Positions 1-9,702 of a stretch of DNA of 64,000 nucleotides are shown here, in pieces (position 1 is the first letter of the stretch; every line of letters starts with the position of its first letter). The notes beneath the pieces are model-generated. The model was not told the origin of the DNA. It made no database searches and saw only the letters and a list, made by a program, of their open reading frames with translations. A program made the translations under genes and the position numbers. Source of the stretch: Sphingomonas trueperi (GTDB lineage: Bacteria; Pseudomonadota; Alphaproteobacteria; Sphingomonadales; Sphingomonadaceae); the NCBI RefSeq assembly GCF_011927635.1, contig NZ_JAATJB010000012.1, positions 95,644 to 159,643 on the forward strand. The letters are read 5' to 3'.

Positions 1-657
1 GGCCAGCCGGTGCATCGCGAGGAAATTATCCTCGGTCTCGCATTCGAGCGGCAGCAGCAGCAGCGGGCGATCCTCGGGGATGCCCAGCCGCGCGAACAAT
101 GTGGCGCGCTCTTCCGGTGCGGGCGCCAGGCTATGTTGGAGTCGTTCCCAGGCGGGGGCCAGCATCGTTCGCAGGCGATCGGCTGCGACGGGGGGCATCT
201 CCGCGAGCAGGCCATGGTCGTGCGGCCGCTCGGTGAGCAGGATCCAGCGCGGCGGCGGTGCAAAGGGCTCGTACCGCCCTTCCATCAGCAGGCGGACGAT
301 TCCGGGGAAGTGTCGTACGGTCTCGTGATCGGCGGTGCGGCAGAGCACCAGGTCGGGGCCAAGATCGCGGACGAAGCCGATCAGCCCCTCGGCATCCTCG
401 GGCGTGGTGCGGGTGCTGGGATGGTCGGGGCCGTCCATGATGTACCAGCGCAGGTCCGGCAGATCGGCGCAGCGGGCGAGTTCCTCCGGCCCGATACCGG
501 TGCCGCGCCAAGGCGCGGGGGCGAGGACATGGATCTCATGGCGCTCCGCGAGGCGGCGGAGCATCGGCTCGACGATGTGGACGAACCACCAGTTGGTCAC
601 CATCGGCAGGTAGAAGAGGATCCGCTGGCGCTGCTCGGGGTGCGGGAGGGGCGGCAA
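1..657 (-). CDS. Glycosyltransferase-like protein, 3' part cut by the window edge
   Basis: An open frame of 219 codons runs off the left edge without a stop. I chose the TTG at 657 because GGAG lies five bases upstream; no ATG occurs until an internal LPMVTNWW motif about 18 residues in. After a short Pro-rich start, the visible protein has a hydrophobic beta strand (RILFYLPMV) and alternating Rossmann-like strands such as IHVLAPAPW and GPDLVLCRTADHET. Near the edge it has RPLLLLPLECETEDNF, which could open a second Rossmann half. This two-domain look suggests a GT-B type glycosyltransferase or capsule-processing protein, but the family is not recognised. It lies about 100 bases downstream of the STAS-like gene on the same strand. 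The reading frame is secure; the function is inference. Confidence 0.6.
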   Translation of the reverse strand, partial: MPPLPHPEQRQRILFYLPMVTNWWFVHIVEPMLRRLAERHEIHVLAPAPWRGTGIGPEELARCADLPDLRWYIMDGPDHPSTRTTPEDAEGLIGFVRDLGPDLVLCRTADHETVRHFPGIVRLLMEGRYEPFAPPPRWILLTERPHDHGLLAEMPPVAADRLRTMLAPAWERLQHSLAPAPEERATLFARLGIPEDRPLLLLPLECETEDNFLAMHRLA

Positions 658-760
658 GGGAACTCCGTCGGCGGGGGGACCTGCCTTGCTTATAGGCCCT
701 TGCGGCCGTGGAGGACATGCGGCGTATGCGATTTGCCGGGGCCAGCCAGCGCGGTCCGTC

Positions 761-1174
761 TCAGGCGTGGCCTACCGAATCGAGCGCTGCGTCGACAGCC
801 GCTGCATCGGGCGCCAGTAGCCAGGCTTCGGCGCCTTCGATGCTGTCGAAATAATAGGCGTCGCGGTCGCTGGCCGCCCGCTTGATCTGCATCCGCGCCA
901 GCGACTGGGCGACGACGATGGCGAGGCGGCGCGAAGCGAATTTGGGATTGTTCAGCACATGCTTGAACGACTCGACGCTGTCCTGCGACTGGATCTTCAT
1001 CCCGCGAATGTCGACCAGCGTGACATGGGCGTTGGCCGCGCATGTCAGTTGACGGTGCGCCTGGTCCCGCGCCGCCACGAAGCGGACGATGTCCTCCATC
1101 GCGAAGAAGCCGGACATCGTGATGCGGACGAGGCTGTTGGAAGCGTCGACGTCGATGGAGAAGGCAGCTTCCAT
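761..1174 (-). CDS. STAS/SpoIIAA-like small protein
   Basis: A soluble protein of 137 residues with no signal peptide or membrane segment. The pattern is an N-terminal strand (FSIDVDASNSLVRITMSG), a helix (AMEDIVRFVAARDQAH), a central strand (AHVTLVDIRGM), a helix with SVESFKHVL, and a C-terminal strand around AYYFDSIEGAEAWL. This matches the alternating alpha/beta fold of STAS or SpoIIAA-like proteins, and the ending with a residue run into EGAEAWL is typical of that group. No phosphorylatable Ser in the classical DSSG context is obvious, so a role as an anti-anti-sigma factor is not supported. It may be transcribed with the downstream truncated gene. Partner and role are unknown. Confidence 0.6.
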   Translation of the reverse strand: MEAAFSIDVDASNSLVRITMSGFFAMEDIVRFVAARDQAHRQLTCAANAHVTLVDIRGMKIQSQDSVESFKHVLNNPKFASRRLAIVVAQSLARMQIKRAASDRDAYYFDSIEGAEAWLLAPDAAAVDAALDSVGHA

Positions 1175-1316
1175 GGGGTTTCCGATCCGGCAGCGTCGCG
1201 CACCCGCGTGACGCGGGCGTGGCGGGAGAGCCTATGGACGCGCACGGCCGCGCTCAATTCCGTATCGTTCCTAAGGGCTTGCGAAGGTGCGCTCCGTCCC
1301 GGCCGCTATCCACACG

Positions 1317-2777
1317 CTAGGTTCCGCGCCCGACACCTTCAGTCGATGGCAGGACCGTCACGATGACCCGTCGATACCGCGTAAGCGCGGGCATCCCCTT
1401 GTCGGTTACCGCGACGATGAAATGTACCGTCTCGAGCTTCTCCACCACCGGCGCCGTCGCGTTGGCGCGGTAGACGTTCTCGGGGCGGTTGATCGGCACC
1501 GGCTGCTTCCAGCTGCCCGCCTCGGGATAGGGAAACCAGGCGAAGGACAGGCTGTCGCCGTCCGGGTCAGCGCTCGGCGAGGCGTCGAGGAGGATCTTCT
1601 CGCCCGAATGGACGGTCAGCCGGTCGGCATGGGCGAGGCGGGGGGCCGGCGCGTGGTTGGCCTCCGCGAAGGCCCGGGTGGTCCAGGCGATGCGCGCGGC
1701 CATGTCGTTCTGATAGGCGTCGCGCCAGCGCCACACCGTCACCATCGGCCCGCGAAAGGTCTTTTCCGACGCGACCGGCCGCGAATAGGGCGTCGGCACC
1801 ATCGGTGTGTAGGAATCGTCGGCGTTGGTCCAGATCGGCCGCGCCTCTGGCGCAAGCGGAATGCCGCCGGTGACCGTCTCGCCGGGCGGGAAGGGGCGGG
1901 GGACATAGCGCTCGTAGCGGCCGCCCCAGCCGCCCCATTCGGGATGCTCGGGCACGCTGAGCCCTGTCGGGATCAGGTTGAGGAACGAAGGCGTGTCGCC
2001 CTCCATCGTCCAGGCGACGTCGGGATAGAGCGCGCCCAAGGCCCCATGCCCCTGCTGGATGTTGCGGGCGATCCAGTCGTTGGAAACCGAGCCGTTGTCG
2101 ATTCCCTCGATCGGCGTGCTCATGCCGGTCCAGCTGCCGTTACTGTAGGGCCCGGTGCTGACGATGTAGAAGAGGTTTGGAAACTCGCGGCGCAGCCAGG
2201 CGCCCGAATCGTCCTGGTCGGAGATGGTGTAGACGCGCAGCTTGGCGATCAGCCGTTCCGCCTCGGCGGGGCTGCGGGTGGCGCGCAGCGTGTACAGCGC
2301 CTGCGCCAGCGTGTTCGCGCCGCCCCAAACCGCCACCCAGAGGGGGCGCGGATCCGGGCGGTCGAGCGCGCGGAGCAGCAGCGCGGAGCCGGCGCTGTCC
2401 TTGCCCGCGCCGACGCTGGCCATGCCATAGCCGGGCTGCCCGCTCTGGATCTGCGCCAGCAGTTGCCCGGCGCTGGGATAGCCGGCGGCGTGGCGCAGCA
2501 GATTGGGCTGCACCCTGCCATAACCCGTCACGATCCGCCGCATCGTCTCCGGCTGCGGATCGGTCTTGAGCCAGATCGAGGTGGTGGCGATCAGCCCCTC
2601 GATGTCGATCTCGTTGGCGTAGAGCAACAGGCGGATCAGCGACTGGCTGTCGTCGGTCTCCGCCTCGATGTCCGAGAGGAAGATCAGCCGCTGCTTCTCG
2701 ACCACCGGATCGCTTGCGGCGTGGGCGGGGCCCGCCACGGCAAGCACCGCCGCCAAAACGATGCCGAATCCTCGCAT
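1317..2777 (-). CDS. Secreted DUF1593 (nucleoside-hydrolase-like) protein
   Basis: A 486-residue exported protein. A signal peptide (residues 1-21, ending GPAHAA) precedes an N-terminal domain resembling inosine-uridine nucleoside hydrolases. It opens with LIFLSDIEAETDDSQSLIRLL, an Asp-rich loop like the calcium-binding DTDxxxDD motif, and continues with LWVAVWGGANTLAQAL and SNDWIARNIQQGHG. The last 120 residues (from about 370) form a beta-sandwich-like domain with DPDGDSLSFAWF, as in PKD or cadherin-like modules. This is the DUF1593 architecture, annotated as cellulose-binding or sugar-hydrolase-like in other bacteria. It probably cleaves a glycosidic bond in the periplasm, but the substrate is not predictable. 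It stands alone; the next upstream gene is tgt, with a 71-base gap. Confidence 0.8.
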   Translation of the reverse strand: MRGFGIVLAAVLAVAGPAHAASDPVVEKQRLIFLSDIEAETDDSQSLIRLLLYANEIDIEGLIATTSIWLKTDPQPETMRRIVTGYGRVQPNLLRHAAGYPSAGQLLAQIQSGQPGYGMASVGAGKDSAGSALLLRALDRPDPRPLWVAVWGGANTLAQALYTLRATRSPAEAERLIAKLRVYTISDQDDSGAWLRREFPNLFYIVSTGPYSNGSWTGMSTPIEGIDNGSVSNDWIARNIQQGHGALGALYPDVAWTMEGDTPSFLNLIPTGLSVPEHPEWGGWGGRYERYVPRPFPPGETVTGGIPLAPEARPIWTNADDSYTPMVPTPYSRPVASEKTFRGPMVTVWRWRDAYQNDMAARIAWTTRAFAEANHAPAPRLAHADRLTVHSGEKILLDASPSADPDGDSLSFAWFPYPEAGSWKQPVPINRPENVYRANATAPVVEKLETVHFIVAVTDKGMPALTRYRRVIVTVLPSTEGVGRGT

Positions 2778-2848
2778 GCGCCACCCCTCTCCCGTTTGGC
2801 CGGAGCCTAGAGGGGCAGGGCGGCGGCTGTCACGGAAAAGCTGCGGGC

Positions 2849-3985
<1,137 letters not shown>

Positions 3986-4025
3986 CTATTGGCGCGTTTG
4001 GGGCCGGAATCCAAGGGAGGGCCGT

Positions 4026-4661
4026 GTGGCGGAACAGGACGACGAGCTGCGGGCGATGGCGGCGCATCGCGGGCTGAAGCTGGTCAAGTCGCGGCGGCGC
4101 AAGCCCGGGGGCGACTTCGGGCGGTACGGGCTCAAGGATGCGGGTGGGGCGGAGATATTCGGCGTCGGGGCGGACGGGCTGACGGCGGATGCCGAGGCGA
4201 TCCGCGGGTTCTTGCGCGGCGGGATGCGGAGCGACTGGAGTATTTCGGTCGAGACCACGCCCGGACCGAAGCGCGCTCCCAAGCCGAAGCCTTCCCCCAA
4301 GTCCAAACCCGCACCGCCGCCCAAGCCGCGTTTCAAGCCTGAGGTCGCCAACCTGCTGCGCGACCTGCCAGAGGCGAAGGACGACGAGGCGTTCACCGAT
4401 CTGCTCAAGCGCCCAGGCGTGCGGATCGAGCGGATCGTCTCACGCGGGCAGGCGACGCCCGATGAGGCGCCGATGGTGCAGGACTGGGACGAATGGGTGG
4501 TGCTGCTCGAAGGTGCGGCGGGGATCCGGATCGAGGATTCGGCCGAGGTGCGGCTGGCCCCGGGCGACCATCTGCTGATCCAGGCCGGGCAGAAACATTG
4601 GGTGACATGGACCGCGCGCGACCGGCCGAGCGTTTGGCTTGCCGTACATCTCGACGGATAG
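4026..4661 (+). CDS. Two-part protein: small basic N-domain, Lys/Pro linker, C-terminal cupin
   Basis: I set the start at GTG 4026, which has AGGGAGGG just upstream and gives 211 residues. Residues 1-75 form a basic small domain (LRAMAAHRGLKLVKSRRRKP, then ADAEAIRGFLRGG). Residues 80-100 are a Lys/Pro-rich linker, and the remainder is a single cupin with DWDEWVVLLEGAAGIRI, LAPGDHLLIQAGQKHWV and a final VWLAVHLDG. The cupin keeps one clear metal-type His (QKHWV) and acidic residues in the first motif. Similar cupins occur alone in many bacteria, so this looks like a fusion of a nucleic-acid-binding-like module to a cupin. It is divergent from tgt and 11 bases upstream of a 53-residue Cys4 protein, so the two are probably cotranscribed. 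Confidence 0.7.
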   Translation: MAEQDDELRAMAAHRGLKLVKSRRRKPGGDFGRYGLKDAGGAEIFGVGADGLTADAEAIRGFLRGGMRSDWSISVETTPGPKRAPKPKPSPKSKPAPPPKPRFKPEVANLLRDLPEAKDDEAFTDLLKRPGVRIERIVSRGQATPDEAPMVQDWDEWVVLLEGAAGIRIEDSAEVRLAPGDHLLIQAGQKHWVTWTARDRPSVWLAVHLDG

Positions 4662-4672
4662 GAGCAGCACCC

Positions 4673-4834
4673 ATGGCCGAACCCCTCAATCCCGGCGACG
4701 ACGCCGCCCCGGGCACGCCGGGCACCGGCGAAGACATCTGCCGCCGTTGCGGCGGGTCGGGTCGCATTGACGGCGGCGAGTGCCCCAACTGCGGCGGTAG
4801 CGGCAAGGTGGTGGAGGGGATCGGCGGGGGCTGA
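4673..4834 (+). CDS. 53-residue Cys4 zinc-finger-like protein
   Basis: A small ORF starting at ATG 4673 with GGAG at 4661-4664 and ending at TGA 4834. After an acidic Pro/Gly-rich lead it has two repeats, CRRCGGSG and CPNCGGSG, spaced about 15 residues apart. Each is a CxxCxGxG half of the zinc centre found in DnaJ. One complete Cys4 site could therefore form, probably binding one zinc ion. It follows the cupin gene by 11 bases. Similar mini-proteins carrying a DnaJ-type zinc ribbon exist in alphaproteobacteria. A role in chaperoning is only a guess. Confidence 0.7.
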   Translation: MAEPLNPGDDAAPGTPGTGEDICRRCGGSGRIDGGECPNCGGSGKVVEGIGGG

Positions 4835-4878
4835 TCGGCGCATCGCTACACCGAGCGCCTGCCTCACCTCCGTGCCCC

Positions 4879-4949
4879 TCCGAAAGCAGGGGCCCAGGGT
4901 CGCGGGCGACTTGCTCTCCTACCCTGGGCTCCTGCTTTCGCAGGAGCAC
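4879..4949. repeat. Palindromic REP-like element
   Basis: A 20-base arm at 4881-4900 is repeated in inverse at 4921-4940 with one mismatch, around a 20-base loop. The right arm also folds alone (CTCCTGC-TTTC-GCAGGAG). It lies between the convergent Cys4 gene and the transporter gene. It may act as a bidirectional terminator or be a non-autonomous REP-type repeat of the sphingomonad kind. Confidence 0.75.
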
Positions 4950-4955
4950 TAGGAA

Positions 4956-6260
4956 TTACGGCAGCAGCAACCCAGCCAGCGCGGCCGACATCAGGTTCGC
5001 GAGGCTGCCCGCGATCAGCGCCTTGATCCCCAGCCGCGCAATCACCGGGCGCTGGTTGGGCGCGAGGCTGCCGGTGGTCGCCATCTGGATCGCGATCGAG
5101 CTGAAATTGGCGAAGCCGCACAAGGCAAAGGTGATGATCGCCTTGGAGCGCGGCGCGAGGTCGGTTGCCTTGCCGAGCTCGATGAAGCCGACGAATTCGT
5201 TGAGCACCACCTTGGTGCCGAACAGCCCCCCGGCCGTGAGCGACTCGTGCCAGGAGATGCCGAGCAGGTACATCACCGGCGCGAAGATCGCCCCGATGAT
5301 CGCCTGGAAGCTGAGGTGCGGATAGCCGAACCAGCCGCCGACCATGCCGAGCAGCCCGTTGGCCAGCGCCACCAGCGCGACGAAGGCGAGCACCATCGCG
5401 CCGACCGCCACCGCGATCTTCACGCCGGTCGAAGCACCATTGGCCGCCGCCATGATGATGTTGGCGGCGCGCTCCTCCTGGAAATCCTCCTCGGCGACGC
5501 GGATCACCTCGTCCTCGCCGGACATCGGCGCGTCGACGACGGCGGGCTCGTCCGGCATGATGATCTTGGCCATCATCAGTCCGCCCGGTGCCGCCATGAA
5601 CGAGGCTGCGAGGAGGTAGGGGAGCGAGGCCGGCCCGAGCAGGCTGGCATAGGCGGCGAGGATCGTCCCCGCGACGCCCGCCATGCCGACGCTCATCACC
5701 GCGAAGACCTGCGAGGGGGTGAGGCGGGCCAGATAGGGCCGGATCACCAGTGGCGCCTCGCTCTGGCCGACGAAGATGTTCGCCGCCGCGCAGAGCGATT
5801 CGACCTTGCTGACCCCGGTCACCTTCTCAATCGCGCCGCCGATCCAGCGCACCACCAGCTGCATGATGCCGACATGGTAGAGGATCGAGACGAGCGCGGC
5901 GAAGAAGATGATCACCGGCAATGCGGCGATGGCGAGGCTCTGGCCGCCCAGCTCGGGCTTGGCGAGATTGCCGAACAGCAGCTGGGTGCCCGCGCTGGCA
6001 TAGCCAAGCAGCGCCGAGACGCCGTTCGCCATGCTGTGCAGCGCTACCTGGCCCCAGCCGGTCCGAAGTACGATGACCGCCAGGCCGGCCTGGAGCAGAA
6101 AGGCGGGTCCGACGACGCGCAGGCGGATCGCCCGGCGATTGCTGGAAAGCAGGAAGGCGATGCCCAAAATCGCCAGCACCCCGAAAATGCCGATCGGGAA
6201 ATGAGTCATTCTGAAGTCGATAGTCCCCATCGCCGGCGGAATCGCGGCCAGCAAACCCAT
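4956..6260 (-). CDS. nupC: Concentrative nucleoside transporter (CNT/NupC family)
   Basis: A 434-residue inner-membrane protein, in the CNT size range, with about ten hydrophobic segments. It imports nucleosides with H+ or Na+. Family signatures are visible: a gate-domain stretch (LGYASAGTQLLFGNLA), IIFFAALVSILYHVGIMQ, GVSKVESLCAAANIFVGQSEAPL with the nucleoside-binding GQSEAPL motif, GVAGTILAAYASLLG, and KVVLNEFVGF followed by ALCGFANFSSIAIQ near the C-terminus. A hydrophilic acidic loop lies between them (DEPAVVDAPMSGEDE). The start is uncertain; ATGs in MGTIDFRM and MTHFPIG, about 10-18 residues in, are alternatives. It is a single gene flanked by a repeat element and fixJ. Confidence 0.92.
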   Translation of the reverse strand: MGLLAAIPPAMGTIDFRMTHFPIGIFGVLAILGIAFLLSSNRRAIRLRVVGPAFLLQAGLAVIVLRTGWGQVALHSMANGVSALLGYASAGTQLLFGNLAKPELGGQSLAIAALPVIIFFAALVSILYHVGIMQLVVRWIGGAIEKVTGVSKVESLCAAANIFVGQSEAPLVIRPYLARLTPSQVFAVMSVGMAGVAGTILAAYASLLGPASLPYLLAASFMAAPGGLMMAKIIMPDEPAVVDAPMSGEDEVIRVAEEDFQEERAANIIMAAANGASTGVKIAVAVGAMVLAFVALVALANGLLGMVGGWFGYPHLSFQAIIGAIFAPVMYLLGISWHESLTAGGLFGTKVVLNEFVGFIELGKATDLAPRSKAIITFALCGFANFSSIAIQMATTGSLAPNQRPVIARLGIKALIAGSLANLMSAALAGLLLP

Positions 6261-6328
6261 CGACCATACACGCGGCGGCGCATCTTGCCAGCCGCTTGCG
6301 TTGACCGGGGTGGGACAGGCGTGCTGCC

Positions 6329-6946
6329 CTAGTCGTCGTCCAGCCCGACGGCGAAGGCGAGCCGCAGCGCTTCGGACAGGCTGCGCGCCTCCAGCTTGGC
6401 CATGGCGTTGGCGCGGTGGACCTCTACCGTGCGCGGCGAGATGCCCAGGTCATAGGCGATGGTCTTGTTGGGATGCCCGCGCACCAGCCCGCGCAGCACG
6501 TCCTTCTCGCGCGGGGAGAGCAAGGCGATGCGCCGCTCGGCCTCCGCGCGGCTGGCAAGCGCGGCATCGCCCTCCTCCAGCCGCTCAAAGCCGCGTTCGA
6601 GGGCTTCGACCAATGCATCCTTCTCGAACGGCTTTTCGAGAAAGTCGATCGCGCCGCCCTTCATCGCCGCCACTGCGGTGCCGACATCGCCGTGGCCGGT
6701 CAGCACGATCACCGGCAGCTTGACGCCGCGCCTGGCAAGTTCCGCCTGGACCTCGATCCCGTCCATCTCTGGCATGCGTACGTCGAGCAGGATGCAGCCG
6801 GGCTTGGCGCCGCCCACCCTGCCCAGGAAATCGACGCCCGAGCCATAGGTGTCGACGTCATAGCCCGAGGTGCGCAGCATGAAGCTCGTCGAACGGCGGA
6901 CCGATTCCTCGTCGTCGACCAGGTGGATGCGCTTGCGGTCGCTCAT
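6329..6946 (-). CDS. fixJ: FixJ-type response regulator
   Basis: A 205-residue two-domain regulator. The receiver (residues 1-120) has VDDEES at the N-terminus, the phospho-acceptor Asp of [13 protein letters not shown], Thr in VLTGHGDV and Lys in EKPFEK. A C-terminal LuxR/FixJ helix-turn-helix follows ([40 protein letters not shown]). ATG 6946 overlaps the fixL stop as ATGA, so the two are translationally coupled. In rhizobia FixJ is phosphorylated by FixL under low oxygen and activates fixK and nifA. No fixK gene is in the window, but a FixK/FNR-type palindrome lies upstream of fixL. Confidence 0.93.
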   Translation of the reverse strand: MSDRKRIHLVDDEESVRRSTSFMLRTSGYDVDTYGSGVDFLGRVGGAKPGCILLDVRMPEMDGIEVQAELARRGVKLPVIVLTGHGDVGTAVAAMKGGAIDFLEKPFEKDALVEALERGFERLEEGDAALASRAEAERRIALLSPREKDVLRGLVRGHPNKTIAYDLGISPRTVEVHRANAMAKLEARSLSEALRLAFAVGLDDD

Positions 6947-8493
6947 GCGGGTTCCTCGTGTGCGGACATCAGGGTGAAGTTGAAGATGGTGCCCCCTTCG
7001 TCGCGCGGCTCGGCCCAGATGCGGCCGCCATGCGCCTCGACGATGGTGCGGCAGATCGAGAGGCCGAGGCCCATGCCGCGCTCCTTGGTGGTGGCGAAGG
7101 CCTGGAACAGCCGCGGCGCCTGTTCGGGCACGATGCCGGGGCCGGTATCGGCCACCCAGACGCGGACCAGGTTGCGCGGGGCGACCTCCGATCCGATGGT
7201 GATCTCGCGCACCGGGCTCTCCGCCATTGCCTCGATCGCGTTGCGGATCAGGTTGACCAGCACCTGCTGGATCTGCACCCGGTCGCACAGCACCGCGGTG
7301 GCGCGCGGATCGAGCGCGTAGAAGGCGCGCACGCCCAGCTCGCGCGACCCGGTGAGCGCCAGCCGGCTGGCCTCGTCGATCAGCCGCGGCAGGTCGACCA
7401 GCCCCATGTCCGCCTCGCCGCGCGCGACGAACTCGCGCAGCCGCCGGACGATGTTGCCCGCCCGCAGCGCCTCCTTGACCGATTCTGCCATCGCTTCCTG
7501 GATCATCGCCTGATCCTCGGGATCATCGCTGTCGCGCGCCATCAGGTTGCGCCCGGCTTCGAGATAATTGGCGATGGCGGTCAGTGGCTGGTTGAGCTCG
7601 TGCGCGAGTGTCGAGGCCATGGTGCCCATCGCCGAGAGCCGCGAGACGTGGATCAGCTCGGACTGAAGCTCCTTGAGGCGGAGCTGGGAGCGCTGCTCGT
7701 CGGTCAGATCGCGGATGAAGCCGGTGAAGATCCGCTGCCCCTCGCTGCTCGCCTCGCCGACCTGCAATTCCATCGGGAAATCGGTGCCGTCGCGCCGCTG
7801 GCCGACGACGATGCGGCCGATGCCGATCACCCGGCGCTCGCCGGTGGTGAGATAGCGGGCGAGATAGGAGTCGTGCAGCTGCGCGTCGGGGGCGGGCATC
7901 AGCATGCTGACGTTGCGGCCGATCACCTCCGCTTCCGTCCAGCCGAACAGCCGCTCGGCAGCGGCGCTGAACGAGAGCATGGTGCCCTGGGCATCGATCA
8001 CCACCATCGCCGAGGGCACGGTGGCGAGGATCGAGCGCAGGTGGAGCGCGCTGCCGGCGAGCGCGGTCTGCGAGGCCTTGTGATCGGTGATGTCGCGGAA
8101 CACCTCGGCATAGCCGTGCAAGCGGCCGTCGGCGTCGACGAGCGCGGAGAGCTGGATTTCCGCCAGATATTCACTGCCGTCGCGGCGGACGCGCCAGCCT
8201 TCCTCGATCAGCCGGCCGGCGGCGCGGGCGCGTTCCAGGTCGCGCGCGGGCTTGGCGGCCTTGGCTTCTGCCGGGGGGTAATGGAGCGCGACGTCGGCGC
8301 CTGTAAGGTCGGCAGGCGTCCAGCCGTCGAGCAGCTCGACGCCGCGGCTCCAGCTGGCGATCCGGCCGTCGACGTCGAGCAGCAGCACGCCGCGATCCGT
8401 CGACGCCTCGAACAGAAGCGCCATCGCCGTGGGATCGTGGGCGGGCCTATCTGTCATAAACTCCGATGCTTGTGCGCAATCCTTTCCATACAT
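6943..8493 (-). CDS. fixL: FixL-type haem-PAS oxygen sensor histidine kinase
   Basis: The chosen ATG at 8493 has GGGAGG six bases upstream and gives 516 residues; a longer frame reaches 8610 without a better ribosome site. The order is PAS1 (about 25-140), then PAS2 (about 150-265), then HisKA and HATPase. PAS2 carries the FixL haem signature: HDSYLARY with the proximal His207, then IGIGR with Arg227, which contacts bound oxygen in rhizobial FixL. The kinase has the H-box AHELNQPL (His298) followed by an N-box ([14 protein letters not shown]), ADTGPGI and a glycine-rich [14 protein letters not shown]. It therefore looks like a functional soluble oxygen sensor, with no membrane segments, that phosphorylates FixJ. 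Confidence 0.93.
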   Translation of the reverse strand: MYGKDCAQASEFMTDRPAHDPTAMALLFEASTDRGVLLLDVDGRIASWSRGVELLDGWTPADLTGADVALHYPPAEAKAAKPARDLERARAAGRLIEEGWRVRRDGSEYLAEIQLSALVDADGRLHGYAEVFRDITDHKASQTALAGSALHLRSILATVPSAMVVIDAQGTMLSFSAAAERLFGWTEAEVIGRNVSMLMPAPDAQLHDSYLARYLTTGERRVIGIGRIVVGQRRDGTDFPMELQVGEASSEGQRIFTGFIRDLTDEQRSQLRLKELQSELIHVSRLSAMGTMASTLAHELNQPLTAIANYLEAGRNLMARDSDDPEDQAMIQEAMAESVKEALRAGNIVRRLREFVARGEADMGLVDLPRLIDEASRLALTGSRELGVRAFYALDPRATAVLCDRVQIQQVLVNLIRNAIEAMAESPVREITIGSEVAPRNLVRVWVADTGPGIVPEQAPRLFQAFATTKERGMGLGLSICRTIVEAHGGRIWAEPRDEGGTIFNFTLMSAHEEPA

Positions 8494-8520
8494 ACGCACC
8501 TCCCGGCAGGAAACTAGAAT

Positions 8521-8534
8521 TTGACCGTCGTCAA
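8521..8534 (+). promoter_or_regulatory. FNR/FixK-type operator
   Basis: The palindrome TTGAC-CGTC-GTCAA is perfect in its five-base arms and flanked by T/A on both sides. It fits the FixK/FNR pattern TTGAY-N4-RTCAA. Its centre (8527.5) lies 60.5 bases before the ATG of the 38-residue protein. A class II promoter (box at -41.5) would start near 8569, with GATATT at 8557-8562 as a -10 element and a leader of about 19 bases. On the fixL side the same box lies 28-41 bases before the start codon, where it would more likely repress. Confidence 0.7.
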
Positions 8535-8587
8535 AGTAAAGGCCGGGTAAATACGGGATATTTCCGCTCTTCTTGATGGAGGCGGAA

Positions 8588-8704
8588 ATGCTCGACGTCA
8601 TTGGCAGCAACTATCTGTACATGGTGATGGGAGCGATGGGCGTTTTCACGCTCGCGCTCGCGTTTGTCACCCTCAGCGAGTATATGCATCCGCGCGATCG
8701 GTGA
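8588..8704 (+). CDS. 38-residue membrane microprotein under a FixK-like box
   Basis: ATG 8588 is preceded by GGAGGCGGA (8578-8586) and the frame ends at TGA 8704. The product has a short N-terminus (MLDVIGSN), one hydrophobic helix of about 20 residues ([21 protein letters not shown]) and a charged tail (SEYMHPRDR). This is the shape of small oxidase subunits such as CcoQ, CydX or CydH, or of other single-pass regulators, but the sequence is not recognised. It lies alone between the divergent fixL and a ROK kinase. The strong ribosome site, the well-placed FixK-like operator and the coherent single-pass topology argue that it is a real, oxygen-regulated gene. Confidence 0.65.
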   Translation: MLDVIGSNYLYMVMGAMGVFTLALAFVTLSEYMHPRDR

Positions 8705-8751
8705 GCGCAGACGGGCTTCCCCCGCGCGGCGCGGGGCGCTAGCGCGGTTGC

Positions 8752-9642
8752 ATGACTGCGAACCTTTCGATTGCCGGCCTCGAACTGGGCGGCACCAAAT
8801 GCGTCGCCACTTTGGGCAGCGGCCCGGGCGACGTGCGCGAACAGCATGTTGTGCCGACCACCGATCCGGCGACCACGCTCGCCGGACTCGAAGCGGTGCT
8901 CGATAGCTGGTCCTTCGACGCGATTGGCATCGCCAGCTTCGGGCCGATCGAACTCAACCCGGCGCGGCCCAATTTCGGCTCGATCATCGCGACGACCAAG
9001 CCCGGCTGGAACGACACCGATCTTACGCGGCGCCTCTCCGCGCGCTACGGCAAGCCGCTGGCAATCCAGACCGATGTCAACGGTGCGGCGCTGGCGGAGG
9101 CGCGCTGGGGTGCTTCGGCGGGGCTTTCGACCCACGCGTACATCACCATCGGCACCGGGGTGGGCGTGGGGCTGGTCGCCAATGGCCGGCCGATCATGGG
9201 CTATGCGCATGGCGAGGCGGGGCATATGCGCTCGGCCCGCGCGCCCGGCGACACGTTCCAGGGCTGGTGTCCGTACCATGGCGATTGTGCCGAGGGGCTG
9301 CTCTCCGGCCCGGCGCTGGCCGCCCGATTCGGCCGGCCGGGGCAGGACGTCGCCGACGACGCGCCCGAATGGGACTATTTCGCGCATGACCTGGCGGCGC
9401 TGCTCCACAACCTGATCGTCAGCCTCGCGCCCGAGCGGATCGCGATCGGCGGCGGGGTGATGACCCGGCGGCCGCAGCTGTTCGGCGCGGTGCGGGCGAA
9501 AGTGGCGGCAAGCATCAACGGCTATGGCGCGCTGGCGGGCTACTCCGCCGAGCTCGACGAGCGGGTCGGTCCGCCGGGGCTGGGCGACATGGCGGGGCCG
9601 CTCGGCGCGATCGCGATGGGGCTGGAAGCGCTGGATCGCTGA
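8752..9642 (+). CDS. ROK-family sugar kinase, probably fructokinase
   Basis: A 296-residue ROK kinase. The ATP-binding motif LELGGTKC opens the protein. The sugar-binding part has [15 protein letters not shown] and the phosphate loop [12 protein letters not shown]. The ROK metal site is GHM followed by [14 protein letters not shown], giving the His/Cys ligands of zinc-dependent bacterial fructokinases of the YdhR/ScrK type. It probably phosphorylates fructose (or mannose) with ATP in the cytosol. No transporter or sugar-pathway partner adjoins it; the next feature is a tRNA. The gene starts 47 bases after the microprotein and may be cotranscribed with it. Confidence 0.85.
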   Translation: MTANLSIAGLELGGTKCVATLGSGPGDVREQHVVPTTDPATTLAGLEAVLDSWSFDAIGIASFGPIELNPARPNFGSIIATTKPGWNDTDLTRRLSARYGKPLAIQTDVNGAALAEARWGASAGLSTHAYITIGTGVGVGLVANGRPIMGYAHGEAGHMRSARAPGDTFQGWCPYHGDCAEGLLSGPALAARFGRPGQDVADDAPEWDYFAHDLAALLHNLIVSLAPERIAIGGGVMTRRPQLFGAVRAKVAASINGYGALAGYSAELDERVGPPGLGDMAGPLGAIAMGLEALDR

Positions 9643-9702
9643 GCTTGCGCGCTTTGGGGGTTGCGTCCCGCCCCCAAGCGGCATACAGGGCGCACCCTCG
9701 GT

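Noticed and set aside
10..885. A 291-codon plus-strand frame at the left end
   Set aside because: It crosses two minus-strand genes and has the Arg/Gly-rich composition of a shadow frame; the minus frames have sensible folds.
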